The notes under the pieces: model-generated | The model's database searches: none | Told to the model about the DNA's origin: nothing | What the model saw: only the letters and a program-made list of their open reading frames with translations | Part shown: positions 54,030 through 62,096 of the stretch, piece by piece | How the letters are laid out: each line of letters starts with the position of its first letter | Numbering within the stretch: the stretch's first letter is position 1 | NCBI GenBank assembly: GCA_022450525.1 | Contig: JAKUQA010000008.1 | Coordinates: 1 to 62,096, forward strand | DNA length: 62,096 nt | Source of the DNA: Dehalococcoidia bacterium | GTDB taxonomy: Bacteria; Chloroflexota; Dehalococcoidia; Lucifugimonadales; UBA6952 | Direction: 5' to 3' | Made by a program: the position numbers and the translations under genes

Positions 54030-55873
54030 TAGCGGTATTTGTTACGAGGCGTAAATGTGGATTTTTCAGGAGATCTTGGTTCACTTACCCAAAGATCTCT
54101 ATTAGGATGCATGCCAGCTCCATATTTAGCCGAAACAGATGAAAATCTCATACGGTTAAGTAGTCTTGTATTAGCATCTCCAATGGATGGATGTGTTCCT
54201 CCATTAGATTCTACTATTTTTTCCCAAGCACTCTTCCTCTGTTGCATAATTTTTGGATCAGATAATTCTAAACAGTTGATTTGATTATTATTAAGATCTA
54301 CAACTATATTATCTCCATCTTCTATAAGTGCTATTGGACCTCCTATTGCTGCTTCAGGCCCGACATGACCTATAACGAGACCAACAGAACCACCTGAAAA
54401 TCTTGCATCAGTCATTAACGCAACAACTATGTTTTTTTGTCTACATAAAGTTGTAATTCGAGAGGTTGAATCCAACATTTCTGGCATTCCAGGAGCACCA
54501 CTGGGACCTTCATATCTGACGATTACCATATCACGATCTTCAAATATTTCTGGGCGATTCTCTAAGGCATCTAATAATTGTCTTTCGCCATCGAATACTC
54601 TTGCTTTACCATTAAATATGTTATTTTCCAGACCCCCTTCAACACCTGCAAGTTTCAAAATTGCAGTAAAATCAGTTGAAACATTACCTCCAAGAATTCT
54701 TAAACCCCCAGTTTCTTTGTATGGAGTTTCTACGGGATATATAACTTTTCCATCCGGTGCAGGAGGGTTTAATCTTTTCACTTGCTCAGTAAGTGTTTCA
54801 CCAGTACAAGTTAAAGTTTCCCCATTTAATAATCCAACCTCTAGTAATTCTTTTACAATAACTTGCACGCCACCCTTTTCGTCTATGTCCACCATAGAAT
54901 ATTGCCCAAAAGGCCTAGCATCAATGAGAACAGGAACAACATACTGTGAGAGAGTGTTGAACTCTTCTTCTGACATAATTTGTTCAAAAAAATTATTGTA
55001 TCCTGCTGCTCTGGCAATTTCTGGAGCATGCAGCAAAACGTTTGTTGATCCACCTACTGCCATAGATACAATCATTGCATTTCTAATGGAGTCTCTGGTA
55101 ACAATATCGCGTGGTGTAATTTGGTTAGCAATTAAATTACGTAAATAACCCACGAGTTCTTCTGGGAATTCTTTCATTCTTCTTGAATCTTGAGATGCAG
55201 GAGAAACCATATGTAATGGCTCCATACCTACTACGCCAAGAAAAGTTTGCATAGTATTATAGGTAAACATCCCGCCACAACTTCCATAACCTGGGCATGC
55301 TTCCGAAGCTATTCGTTTTTTGAATGCCTCATTCTCGTCTCCTGCTACTTGGAACCCTGAAATAATGTCAATTTTTTCATTAGTTATAGAATCTATTCCA
55401 GGTCGTATTGTCCCGTCAGACATCATTATCGATGGTCTATTATGCTCGAGAATTCCTGCTAGAGTTCCAACGGGAGGTTTGTCGCATGCAACAACTGCAA
55501 TAACTCCTTCTAATCCTGTGGCACTTAAGTGTTCACATATGGAGTCGTGTGTTACTTCTCGTCCAATGAGAGAATATCTCATTTCTCTAGTCCCGTTTCT
55601 CATACCATCAGAAGTTGCAATAGTATATTCAGGTTGCACTAATCGCATTTTAATTTTATTGTCATCAAGCCCAATATTTTTCAAAAGTGTAGAATGAATT
55701 TTTTCAACTTTTTGTTGCACTCCCAGATAACACTGAGAGTCTCCTTTGTTTCCTATCACTCCCACAGAAGGCTCGTGGATTAATTCCATTTCTGTGCCAA
55801 GTTCTCTTGCTATACCGTAAGTTTGTGCATTTCTTCCCGGATTATTGTCAATTAGTACTCTTTTATTCGCCAT
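54029..55873 (-). CDS. ilvD: IlvD/Edd-family dehydratase (dihydroxy-acid dehydratase-like)
   Basis: A 614-aa iron-sulphur dehydratase of the IlvD/Edd family, whose best-known member makes 2-keto acids for Ile, Val and Leu. The three cluster cysteines are at C48, C130 (CDK) and C199 (YGSC). The conserved base serine lies in ARFSGGSVG. The loop after CDK reads PPVGTLAG, and MSDGTIRPG replaces the usual S-G-G-P-M pattern, and the protein is about 50 aa longer than typical IlvD, so a sugar-acid dehydratase is possible. The ATG at 55873 has AAGG 6 nt upstream. It is followed directly by the DUF418 gene. Confidence 0.85.
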   Translation of the reverse strand: MANKRVLIDNNPGRNAQTYGIARELGTEMELIHEPSVGVIGNKGDSQCYLGVQQKVEKIHSTLLKNIGLDDNKIKMRLVQPEYTIATSDGMRNGTREMRYSLIGREVTHDSICEHLSATGLEGVIAVVACDKPPVGTLAGILEHNRPSIMMSDGTIRPGIDSITNEKIDIISGFQVAGDENEAFKKRIASEACPGYGSCGGMFTYNTMQTFLGVVGMEPLHMVSPASQDSRRMKEFPEELVGYLRNLIANQITPRDIVTRDSIRNAMIVSMAVGGSTNVLLHAPEIARAAGYNNFFEQIMSEEEFNTLSQYVVPVLIDARPFGQYSMVDIDEKGGVQVIVKELLEVGLLNGETLTCTGETLTEQVKRLNPPAPDGKVIYPVETPYKETGGLRILGGNVSTDFTAILKLAGVEGGLENNIFNGKARVFDGERQLLDALENRPEIFEDRDMVIVRYEGPSGAPGMPEMLDSTSRITTLCRQKNIVVALMTDARFSGGSVGLVIGHVGPEAAIGGPIALIEDGDNIVVDLNNNQINCLELSDPKIMQQRKSAWEKIVESNGGTHPSIGDANTRLLNRMRFSSVSAKYGAGMHPNRDLWVSEPRSPEKSTFTPRNKYR

Positions 55874-55908
55874 CAAACACCTTCTTATTCAACATTTCTA
55901 GTTCGGTA

Positions 55909-55938
55909 ATTATATCCATTTTTTATTGTCGATCGCAA
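55909..55938 (-). promoter_or_regulatory. Promoter of ilvD
   Basis: On the minus strand TTGCGA (55938-55933), an 18-nt spacer and a perfect TATAAT (55914-55909) lie 36 bp upstream of the ATG. The short leader leaves no room for an attenuator. Confidence 0.55.
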
Positions 55939-55959
55939 TATATTGACTGTTGTATGTTT

Positions 55960-56001
55960 TTGAACATAGATTAAAATTTAAAATAATTGGAACTACGTAG
56001 T
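55960..56001 (+). promoter_or_regulatory. Possible aspS promoter with a palindrome at its start
   Basis: TTGAAC (55960-55965), 16 nt and AATAAT (55982-55987) form a sigma70-like pair. A perfect 10-bp palindrome, ACTACGTAGT (55992-56001), covers the expected start, flanked by AATTG and CAATT. It may be an operator, but the promoter match is moderate. Confidence 0.4.
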
Positions 56002-56050
56002 AATTTCAATTATAATTTCATGTACTGTTTAATTTAAAATATATAGATCA

Positions 56051-57865
56051 ATGGAGAGTATCGTGATTAAAGATACTAATTGTAGCGATGTTATATTAGA
56101 TAAAGAAGGGCAAACAATTAATCTTGCTGGATGGGTGCATAAAAGACGCGATCACGGAGGGTTAGTATTTATAGATTTACGAGATAACTCTGGTATAGTT
56201 CAGGTAGTTTTTGACCAAGGAATATCAGAGAAAAGTTATTTAGATGCCCAAACTTTACGACCGGAATGGGTTGTATCTATAAAAGGTAAAGTTATGCCTA
56301 GGCCTGCTGGTACAGAGAATACTAGAATTCCTAGTGGTATGTGTGAAGTTCATTGTTCCGAGTTGGAAGTTTTAAATGAGTCAAAGACACCACCGTTTGA
56401 AATCTCTGATGATAGTGATAATACAGATGAACAGATTCGTCTTCGCTATCGTTATTTAGATTTAAGAAAGTCTGCTATGCATCAGAATATAATTCTTCGT
56501 CATAACGTAGTGAAGCATATAAGAGAATTTTTAAGTCAAAAAGGTTTTATGGAGATTGAAACTCCTATTTTAATTAAGAGCACACCAGAGGGAGCAAGAG
56601 ATTTTGTCGTTCCTAGTCGTATGAACCCAGGTACTTTTTATGCACTTCCTCAATCTCCTCAACAATTGAAACAATTACTTATGGTTTCGGGTTTTGAAAA
56701 ATATTTTCAAATAGCACGATGCTTTAGAGATGAAGATTTGCGAGGAGATCGGCAGTTAGAACATACTCAATTAGATATTGAAATGAGTTTTGTAAATGAA
56801 GATGATGTTATGACTTTGATTAAAGATCTTTATACAGAAATCATCGAAAATGTGGTTGATAATAGGACTATTGTTGGTTCATTTCCAAAATTGAGCTACG
56901 ACGATGTCATGGATAAATATGGCACAGATAAACCCGATTTAAGATTTGGACTTGAGTTGATTAATCTTACTGAAATTGCGAAAACTTCATCTGCACATGT
57001 GCTTACTAATCCCATAAATGAAGGTGGTATAGCAAAAGCATTGATGATCCCTGGTTTGAATAAATATTCGCGTAGGCAATTAGATGATCTTGTTGCGTTT
57101 GTCAAAACACGTGGCGGTAAAGGTTTGATGTATATAGGAATTTCAGAGGAACTTAGTACTATCGACAATTTAACTATAGAAGATATACGATCATCAGTTT
57201 CAAAAATATTAACTATAGATGAAATTAAGTCAATAATTGATTTTACTAATGCTAGTCCGGGCAGTCTTATATTAATAATGGCTGATTCTAGCAAGGTAGT
57301 TAATACTTGTATGTCACAATTACGAAATGAGATTGCTGAAAGAGAAGAACTATTTGACAAGTCTGAGATGGCTTTTGCGTTTATTACAAACTTTCCAGTT
57401 TTTGAATGGGATGATGATATGAATAATTGGCAACCATCCCATCACTTGTTTACTTCTCCACTAGAGAAAGACTGGGATTTATTAGATACTTCTCCAGGTG
57501 ACATGAGAGCTCGCCACTATGATTTAGTATGTAATGGAATGGAGTTAGCTAGTGGTAGTATTCGGATTCATTCTCGGGAAAAACTTGAAAAGATATTAGA
57601 CTTTTTAGGTTATGATGATGAAAGTAAAATTGAAAGATTTGGTCAACTTTTAGAGGCTCTTGAATATGGTGCACCTCCACATGGAGGAATCGCTCCTGGA
57701 ATAGATCGCTTAATCACCTTATTAACAGACAATGCGGAATCAATTAGGGATGTAATAGCATTTCCAAAAACTCAAAGCGGTAGTGATCCATTATTTGGTA
57801 CACCTTCATTAATTCCTAAAGAGCAATTAGAAGAGTTACATATAATGATATCTGAGATTGATTAA
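56051..57865 (+). CDS. aspS: Aspartyl-tRNA synthetase (bacterial type)
   Basis: A class II synthetase of 604 aa. The N-terminal OB-fold has GWVHKRRDHGGLVFIDLRD; the catalytic core has RYRYLDLR, FRDEDLRGDRQLEHTQLDIE (motif 2) and GIAPGIDRLITLL (motif 3). The inserted GAD domain of bacterial AspRS sits between motifs 2 and 3 (about residues 290-400). Whether it is discriminating (Asp only) or also makes Asp-tRNA-Asn cannot be told. The start ATG has no clear ribosome site; GTG 56063, with GGAGAG before it, is an alternative. It leads the aspS-tig-clpP-clpX run. Confidence 0.95.
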   Translation: MESIVIKDTNCSDVILDKEGQTINLAGWVHKRRDHGGLVFIDLRDNSGIVQVVFDQGISEKSYLDAQTLRPEWVVSIKGKVMPRPAGTENTRIPSGMCEVHCSELEVLNESKTPPFEISDDSDNTDEQIRLRYRYLDLRKSAMHQNIILRHNVVKHIREFLSQKGFMEIETPILIKSTPEGARDFVVPSRMNPGTFYALPQSPQQLKQLLMVSGFEKYFQIARCFRDEDLRGDRQLEHTQLDIEMSFVNEDDVMTLIKDLYTEIIENVVDNRTIVGSFPKLSYDDVMDKYGTDKPDLRFGLELINLTEIAKTSSAHVLTNPINEGGIAKALMIPGLNKYSRRQLDDLVAFVKTRGGKGLMYIGISEELSTIDNLTIEDIRSSVSKILTIDEIKSIIDFTNASPGSLILIMADSSKVVNTCMSQLRNEIAEREELFDKSEMAFAFITNFPVFEWDDDMNNWQPSHHLFTSPLEKDWDLLDTSPGDMRARHYDLVCNGMELASGSIRIHSREKLEKILDFLGYDDESKIERFGQLLEALEYGAPPHGGIAPGIDRLITLLTDNAESIRDVIAFPKTQSGSDPLFGTPSLIPKEQLEELHIMISEID

Positions 57866-57958
57866 CTATTAAAAACTTTTGATTATAATGGTATACTTAT
57901 GTTTCGGTGATATATCATGGACTGTTTATAGTAATAACTTATTTATGTGGGGATTATT

Positions 57959-59341
57959 TTGAAAGTAACCAGAAATGAATTACCTGAAAGGGAAATTGAA
58001 CTTACAGTTGAACTAATTGATGATGATCTTGATCCATTTATGGATCGAGCTTATCAAAAAGTAGGGCAGCAAGCAAAAATCGATGGTTTTAGAAAAGGCA
58101 AAGTACCTAAATCAATTCTGAATTCATATTTTGGTGTTGAATATATCAAAAATGAAGCCTTTAACATAGGTATGCCTTCAATAGTACAGAATGCAATTGT
58201 AGATAATGCTGATGAAAGTGTTGGCAGACCCTTAGTAAATATAGTATCGGAAGACCCTCTAACATTAAAAATTAATATTGGCTTAGAGCCAAAAGTAACT
58301 TTAGATGCTTATAGAGAGATTCGCGTTCCAAAAGAACCTGTTACAATCCCAGAAGAGCAAATTGAAGCAGTAATAACAGATTTACGTTGGGCAAATTCTA
58401 ATTGGGTGCCAATGGAACGACCTGTGGCAAACGATGATCAAATTACTATAGATCTCATAGCTAAAGTTGAAGATAAAGAAGTAGCTAATCAAACAGATGT
58501 AGTGTACTTGGTTACAGAACATAACAATCGTCCAGTAGAAGGTTTCCATGCATACCTTTTAGATATGGTGTTGAATGATACCAAAACTTTTACAATACCT
58601 TTTCCGGAAGAATATGAAGACAAAGAAGTTGCTGGAAAAGAATGTGAATTTACTGTTACTTTAAAAGATGTAAAGGCTAAAGATTTAGCAGAATTAGACG
58701 ATGAGTTTGCTAAAGGTATTGGGGATGGATTTGAAACTGTTGCAGAATTACGAGAACAAATCAAAAATAATTTGTTTGAAAATGCCAATACAACAGCCCA
58801 AAGAGAGTATGAAAATAAAATATTGGAAGAGCTTAAAAATAGGTCAACATTAGAAGCTTCTCAAATACTTATAGATCAAGAAACACAAGCAATTATTGAT
58901 AATCAAGCAGAGACATTAAAACAAAACAAAGTAAACCTAGAACAATATTTATCGATTATTGGAAAACAACCTGAAGAATTTCAAGAAGAAGCAAGACAAT
59001 CTGCAACTGATCGTCTTACAACAACCTATGCTTTAGAAACTCTTGCGGAATTGGAAGGTATTACAATAACAGATGAAGATTTGGAAAAAGAAATTTCTGA
59101 TGCTATAGAGGCATCAGAAGACAGAAAAGAAGAAATAGAAAAAACGTTTTCTACAGAAGATTCCAGAAGTAATTTAAGAAATATGCTATCAAGAAGAAAA
59201 ACATTGGAAAGACTCATTGAAATTGCTGAAGGTGAAAATACTTCTTCTAAAAAAGGGACAAAAACAGTTAAACCTAAAACTACCAAACCCAAAACTACAA
59301 AAGCTAAAGCAACAAAAGCTAAGCCAAAATCATCTAAATAA
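57959..59341 (+). CDS. tig: Trigger factor with Lys/Thr/Pro-rich tail
   Basis: A ribosome-associated chaperone of 460 aa. The N-terminal ribosome-binding domain has [16 protein letters not shown] (about 46-61), matching the G-F-R-x-G-K-x-P signature. An FKBP-like prolyl isomerase domain (about 150-240) and the helical C-terminal domain follow. The last 30 residues are a low-complexity run of K, T, P and A that ordinary trigger factors lack; a basic tail could bind RNA or ribosomes. The start is TTG 57959, with GGGGAT before it, giving the usual N-terminus [10 protein letters not shown]. Confidence 0.93.
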   Translation: MKVTRNELPEREIELTVELIDDDLDPFMDRAYQKVGQQAKIDGFRKGKVPKSILNSYFGVEYIKNEAFNIGMPSIVQNAIVDNADESVGRPLVNIVSEDPLTLKINIGLEPKVTLDAYREIRVPKEPVTIPEEQIEAVITDLRWANSNWVPMERPVANDDQITIDLIAKVEDKEVANQTDVVYLVTEHNNRPVEGFHAYLLDMVLNDTKTFTIPFPEEYEDKEVAGKECEFTVTLKDVKAKDLAELDDEFAKGIGDGFETVAELREQIKNNLFENANTTAQREYENKILEELKNRSTLEASQILIDQETQAIIDNQAETLKQNKVNLEQYLSIIGKQPEEFQEEARQSATDRLTTTYALETLAELEGITITDEDLEKEISDAIEASEDRKEEIEKTFSTEDSRSNLRNMLSRRKTLERLIEIAEGENTSSKKGTKTVKPKTTKPKTTKAKATKAKPKSSK

Positions 59342-59351
59342 GGAGAACTAT

Positions 59352-59987
59352 ATGTTATATGACATTAATGGAACAAATGAGAATACAGATAATAAAAATG
59401 TAATTCCAATGGTAATTGAAACTTCTGCGAGAGGTGAGAGAGCATTTGATATATATTCATTATTATTGAGAGAAAGAATTGTTTTTCTTGGTACACAAAT
59501 AAATGATCAAGTAGCAAATCTAATCGTTGCTCAATTACTTTATCTCGAGAGAGAAGATCCAGATAAGGATATTAATTTATACATTAATAGTCCTGGTGGT
59601 GTAATTAGTTCAGGATTAGCTATTTATGATACTATGAATTTGATTAAACCTGATGTATCTACTATCTGTGTCGGAATGGCTGCAAGTATGGGGACCGTTT
59701 TATTGTGTTCAGGAGCAGCAGGTAAAAGATTTGCCCTCCCTAACTCAACAATACATATGCATCAAGCTCTTGGTGGTGCACAAGGCCAAGCATCCGATAT
59801 AGAAATAGCTGCTCGAGAAATTCTTAGAGTACAAGAAATCATTCGTGGAATTATCCATGAAAGAACAGGCCAAGATTATGAAAAAATTAAGCAAGATACA
59901 GATCGTGATTATTATCTCAATGCAGAACAAGCAAAGGAATATGGGTTAGTTGATGAAGTTTTGGCTAATCTATCTGACAAAGAGTAA
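59352..59987 (+). CDS. clpP: ATP-dependent Clp protease proteolytic subunit
   Basis: A serine peptidase of 211 aa that forms the double-ring chamber of the Clp protease. The catalytic serine is in GMAASMG, the histidine in HMHQALGG and the aspartate in a D-R-D-Y-Y-L-N block. INSPGG and the handle helix [13 protein letters not shown] are conserved. The ATG at 59352 has AGGAG 6 nt upstream; earlier in-frame starts lie inside tig. It lies between its chaperone tig and ATPase clpX, a classic order. Confidence 0.97.
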   Translation: MLYDINGTNENTDNKNVIPMVIETSARGERAFDIYSLLLRERIVFLGTQINDQVANLIVAQLLYLEREDPDKDINLYINSPGGVISSGLAIYDTMNLIKPDVSTICVGMAASMGTVLLCSGAAGKRFALPNSTIHMHQALGGAQGQASDIEIAAREILRVQEIIRGIIHERTGQDYEKIKQDTDRDYYLNAEQAKEYGLVDEVLANLSDKE

Positions 59988-60001
59988 TTTAGAGGTAATG
60001 T

Positions 60002-61258
60002 ATGGAATGTTCCTTTTGTGGTCGAAAGTCTGAAGATGCAAAAAATTTAGTAAAGGGTTTAGATAATTCATTGATATGTGACGAATGTGTTTTACTTTCG
60101 CATGAAATGTTGTTTCCTCAAGATCAAGATTCAATAGAGATCACCAACACAGAAAATAGCTTTAATATTATACCTCCAAAAGAAATGCATCATCTTTTAG
60201 ATGAATATGTTATTGGTCAAGAAAGAGCTAAAAAGATTATAAGTGTTGCTGTTTATAACCACTATAAGCGTATACGAGAAAATCAAGAAGGTAATAATTT
60301 AAAGATTCAAAAAAATAATATTCTTTTGTTTGGGCCAACAGGTTCCGGTAAAACATTGATTGCACAAACTCTCGCAAATTTAGTAGATGTCCCATTTTGT
60401 ATTTGTGATGCTACTTCATTAACTGAAGCTGGATATGTTGGAGAAGATGTGGAAAATATTCTATTACGACTGTTACAAAATGCAAATTTTGATATAGGGA
60501 AAGCTGAGTCTGGTATAATTTATATCGATGAGATAGATAAAATTACTAGAAAAGATTCTAACCCATCAATTACAAGAGACGTTTCTGGAGAAGGTGTACA
60601 GCAAGCACTACTAAAAATTATGGAAGGTACTATTGCAAATGTTCCACCACAAGGTGGTAGAAAACATCCTCAGCAAGAGTTTATCCAAATGAATACTGAA
60701 GGAATATTATTCATTTGTGGTGGTAGTTTTGAAGGTTTAACTGATATTGTAAATGCAAGGCAGCAAAATCGTAGAAATTCCTTAGGATTTAGAAGAGAGC
60801 GATCTATAAATGAAGAATTACAAAACGTTACATCTGATGATTTAGTTTCATATGGATTCATCCCAGAATTTGTTGGAAGACTTCCTGTTGCTGTAGGACT
60901 TAATGTTTTATCTGAAAAAGATTTAGTAAGAATATTAACAGAACCTAAAAACTCCCTTATTGAACAATATAAATATCTTTTTGCATTAGAGGATATATCA
61001 CTCGAATTTCGAGGTAAGTTTTTCGATACTGTTGCTGCAGAAGCTATCAAATCGAAATTAGGAGCTCGTGCTCTAAAATCAATTTTGGAAGATACACTTT
61101 TGGACCTAATGTATCATATACCATCCTTAAATAATGTGAAAAAATGTTTAGTTTATTCAGGTGCAGTTACGGGAAAATCGAATGGTATAGTTTTGCTTGA
61201 CGAAAATGAATTAGCAATTAAGACAGATATACCAATTCTGGGACGTAATGTTGCTTAA
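60002..61258 (+). CDS. clpX: ATP-dependent Clp protease ATPase subunit ClpX
   Basis: The AAA+ unfoldase that feeds ClpP. The 418-aa protein begins with the zinc-binding domain (C3, C6, C26, C29), then the AAA module with Walker A GPTGSGKT, Walker B YIDEIDK and the [14 protein letters not shown] pore-loop block. A LGF tripeptide near residue 262 sits where other ClpX carry the I-G-F loop that docks onto ClpP. It lies 14 bp after clpP and ends against a convergent gene in a shared TTAA. Confidence 0.97.
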   Translation: MECSFCGRKSEDAKNLVKGLDNSLICDECVLLSHEMLFPQDQDSIEITNTENSFNIIPPKEMHHLLDEYVIGQERAKKIISVAVYNHYKRIRENQEGNNLKIQKNNILLFGPTGSGKTLIAQTLANLVDVPFCICDATSLTEAGYVGEDVENILLRLLQNANFDIGKAESGIIYIDEIDKITRKDSNPSITRDVSGEGVQQALLKIMEGTIANVPPQGGRKHPQQEFIQMNTEGILFICGGSFEGLTDIVNARQQNRRNSLGFRRERSINEELQNVTSDDLVSYGFIPEFVGRLPVAVGLNVLSEKDLVRILTEPKNSLIEQYKYLFALEDISLEFRGKFFDTVAAEAIKSKLGARALKSILEDTLLDLMYHIPSLNNVKKCLVYSGAVTGKSNGIVLLDENELAIKTDIPILGRNVA

Positions 61259-62016
61259 TTTGAGTTTATAGATTTTTCAATCTTTTCGTTTAAACAAATA
61301 TAATTAAAATTTTCTTTCCTCTCTAATATGATTTCTTCACTAACTAATGATTTTAATGTTTCCACCAGTAAATGAGGCTCTCTTTTCAATATATCAGTTC
61401 TAATTTGATGGAATAACTCGGATGACTGTATATTACTTTGCTTGTCTAATTTTAACCATAATTTATTATAAAATTCATTGTTATTGATAGGGAAAGTGCA
61501 ATAACTAATAATAGGGCCTTGATCTCGATTTGTTGTGGCAATTTGAATTTGTGCTCCTGCATATGAATATTCATTATTTATAAGATTTTCGATAATCTTT
61601 TGCCAAGTTCCTTGAGGGCCATTTGGTGGAGCAGGGTGTAGATTGAGCATAAAAAATTCATTGCATAATTTATTATCGGTAAATAGCATATATCCGGCCA
61701 TAACTATAAGATCAATATTATAATGACTAATAGTCGTTAGTATTTTATCATCATAAATACTGCGAATATCATCAAAATTTTTTGCACTGTTTTTTGATTT
61801 AAATTTGTTAGAAGATATATTAATAAGCGGTATCTCTAGAGACTGTACAAATTTACAAAATTTTTCGACACCTTTACCTTCATCTGGATCTTTGTTGGTG
61901 AACACGAATTCTATTGATGCCTCAAGATTGTTATCTGATATTTCTTGATTAACTTTAGATAGAAGTTGCATAGACCCTATCCCATTTCCTGAAGAAAACC
62001 ATCCAATTCTTAGCAT
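61255..62016 (-). CDS. Formyltransferase-fold protein (PurN-like)
   Basis: A 253-aa protein with the N-terminal formyltransferase fold of PurN, which normally formylates glycinamide ribonucleotide using 10-formyl-THF. It starts [11 protein letters not shown] (PurN has a similar S-G-x-G-S-N loop), has VMAGYM, then [13 protein letters not shown], carrying the catalytic H of H-P-x-x-P, and RDQGPII with the catalytic D. The C-terminal extension is longer than in typical PurN and unlike it, so methionyl-tRNA or another formyltransferase relative is possible. It starts 6 bp after the efp stop, on the same transcript. Confidence 0.78.
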   Translation of the reverse strand: MLRIGWFSSGNGIGSMQLLSKVNQEISDNNLEASIEFVFTNKDPDEGKGVEKFCKFVQSLEIPLINISSNKFKSKNSAKNFDDIRSIYDDKILTTISHYNIDLIVMAGYMLFTDNKLCNEFFMLNLHPAPPNGPQGTWQKIIENLINNEYSYAGAQIQIATTNRDQGPIISYCTFPINNNEFYNKLWLKLDKQSNIQSSELFHQIRTDILKREPHLLVETLKSLVSEEIILERKENFNYICLNEKIEKSINSN

Positions 62017-62022
62017 GTTATT

Positions 62023-62096
62023 TTAGGTTTTTCTTTCTAGATATTCTCCAGTTCTGGTATCAACACGGATGATATCTCCTATATTGATAAAGAAGG
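62023..62096 (-). CDS. efp: Elongation factor P, 3' end only
   Basis: The last 23 codons of a gene that runs off the right edge. The frame reads FFINIGDIIRVDTRTGEYLE followed by three residues and a TAA stop at 62025-62023. That is the closing sequence of EF-P domain III (IN-GD-I-VDTRTGEY-R). EF-P relieves ribosome stalling at polyproline. The partial gene is the upstream member of a unit with the formyltransferase gene. Confidence 0.85.
   Translation of the reverse strand, partial: FFINIGDIIRVDTRTGEYLERKT

Noticed and set aside
54429..55148. A 239-codon open frame on the plus strand inside the dehydratase gene
   Set aside because: It lies wholly antisense to an intact ilvD with conserved motifs. 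Its translation has no domain-like pattern and no ribosome site; it mirrors codon bias on the other strand.
56896..57360. A 154-codon open frame antisense to aspS
   Set aside because: The aspS frame here is well conserved and the reverse translation is low-complexity with no recognisable motif.
59217..59351. An N-terminal extension of ClpP of 45 residues
   Set aside because: It lies in the basic tail region of tig in another frame. The ATG at 59352 has AGGAG at the right spacing, and ClpP homology begins just after it.
1..62096. CRISPR arrays, toxin-antitoxin pairs, restriction systems, transposases, integrases
   Set aside because: I looked for spaced direct repeats, small paired genes and recombinase motifs on both strands and saw none. 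The free-standing EVE protein and the small gene run at 36-37.8 kb were considered as possible defence elements but have no supporting partner.

Overview
The window is a dense, AT-rich stretch of bacterial chromosome. It has about 63 protein genes, 5 tRNAs and almost no non-coding space. I see no rRNA, insertion sequence, prophage, CRISPR array or plasmid-type gene. The gene content suggests a marine Chloroflexota, most likely the SAR202 / Dehalococcoidia branch. It combines an aerobic caa3-type oxidase with many catabolic families common in that group: paired acyl-CoA dehydrogenases, MmgE/PrpD, amidohydrolases, NIPSNAP, DUF1330, SDRs and a haloalkane dehalogenase. This taxonomic call is an inference from gene families and base composition; no marker search was possible.

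Layout. 1-6.2 kb: tRNA-Ala and tatA fire divergently from back-to-back promoters. They are followed by tatC and a tatB-like gene, an unusual RlmD-type rRNA methyltransferase fused to a Maf nucleotide pyrophosphatase, lipA, an SDR and a metallo-beta-lactamase-fold hydrolase. 6.3-14 kb: an amidohydrolase, a polyprenyl synthase, metG and rsmI, then a compact operon of a methylene-THF reductase-like protein, a LinB/DhaA-like haloalkane dehalogenase and a crotonase. 14-24 kb: a thiamine-diphosphate enzyme and a complete aa3/caa3 oxidase locus (SCO and a ctaA-ctaB fusion on one strand; ctaC, ctaD, ctaE, ctaF, a small membrane protein and ctaG on the other), with a CRP-like palindrome at the ctaC promoter. 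23.7-31 kb: tRNA-Trp, tRNA-Leu(GAG) and tRNA-Cys, DUF1028 plus an amidohydrolase, ogt, two acyl-CoA dehydrogenases, MmgE/PrpD and tRNA-Leu(UAA). 31-40 kb: a mosaic of accessory enzymes and small unknown genes. 40-51 kb: mostly housekeeping (prmC, prfA, hisS, rel, rpsT, queG, tatD) with two secreted lipoproteins among or beside them. 52.8-62 kb: a DUF418 protein, ilvD, then the aspS-tig-clpP-clpX run, a formyltransferase and the 3' end of efp at the edge.

Architecture. All 12 convergent junctions have between 12 bp of overlap and 7 bp of gap, and five of them share exactly a four-base double stop. Starts are often TTG or GTG with a clear Shine-Dalgarno, and several start calls were moved for that reason. 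At least one gene (ctaG) looks leaderless.

I did not find an obviously new defence, mobile or secondary-metabolite system. The most notable items are the RlmD-Maf fusion, the dehalogenase/MTHFR/crotonase operon, an acyl-CoA dehydrogenase pair with divergent catalytic bases, a degenerate HtrA-like lipoprotein, a cysteine-poor duplicated ribbon-like protein, an SDR lacking the catalytic lysine, and the extreme compaction of convergent gene ends.
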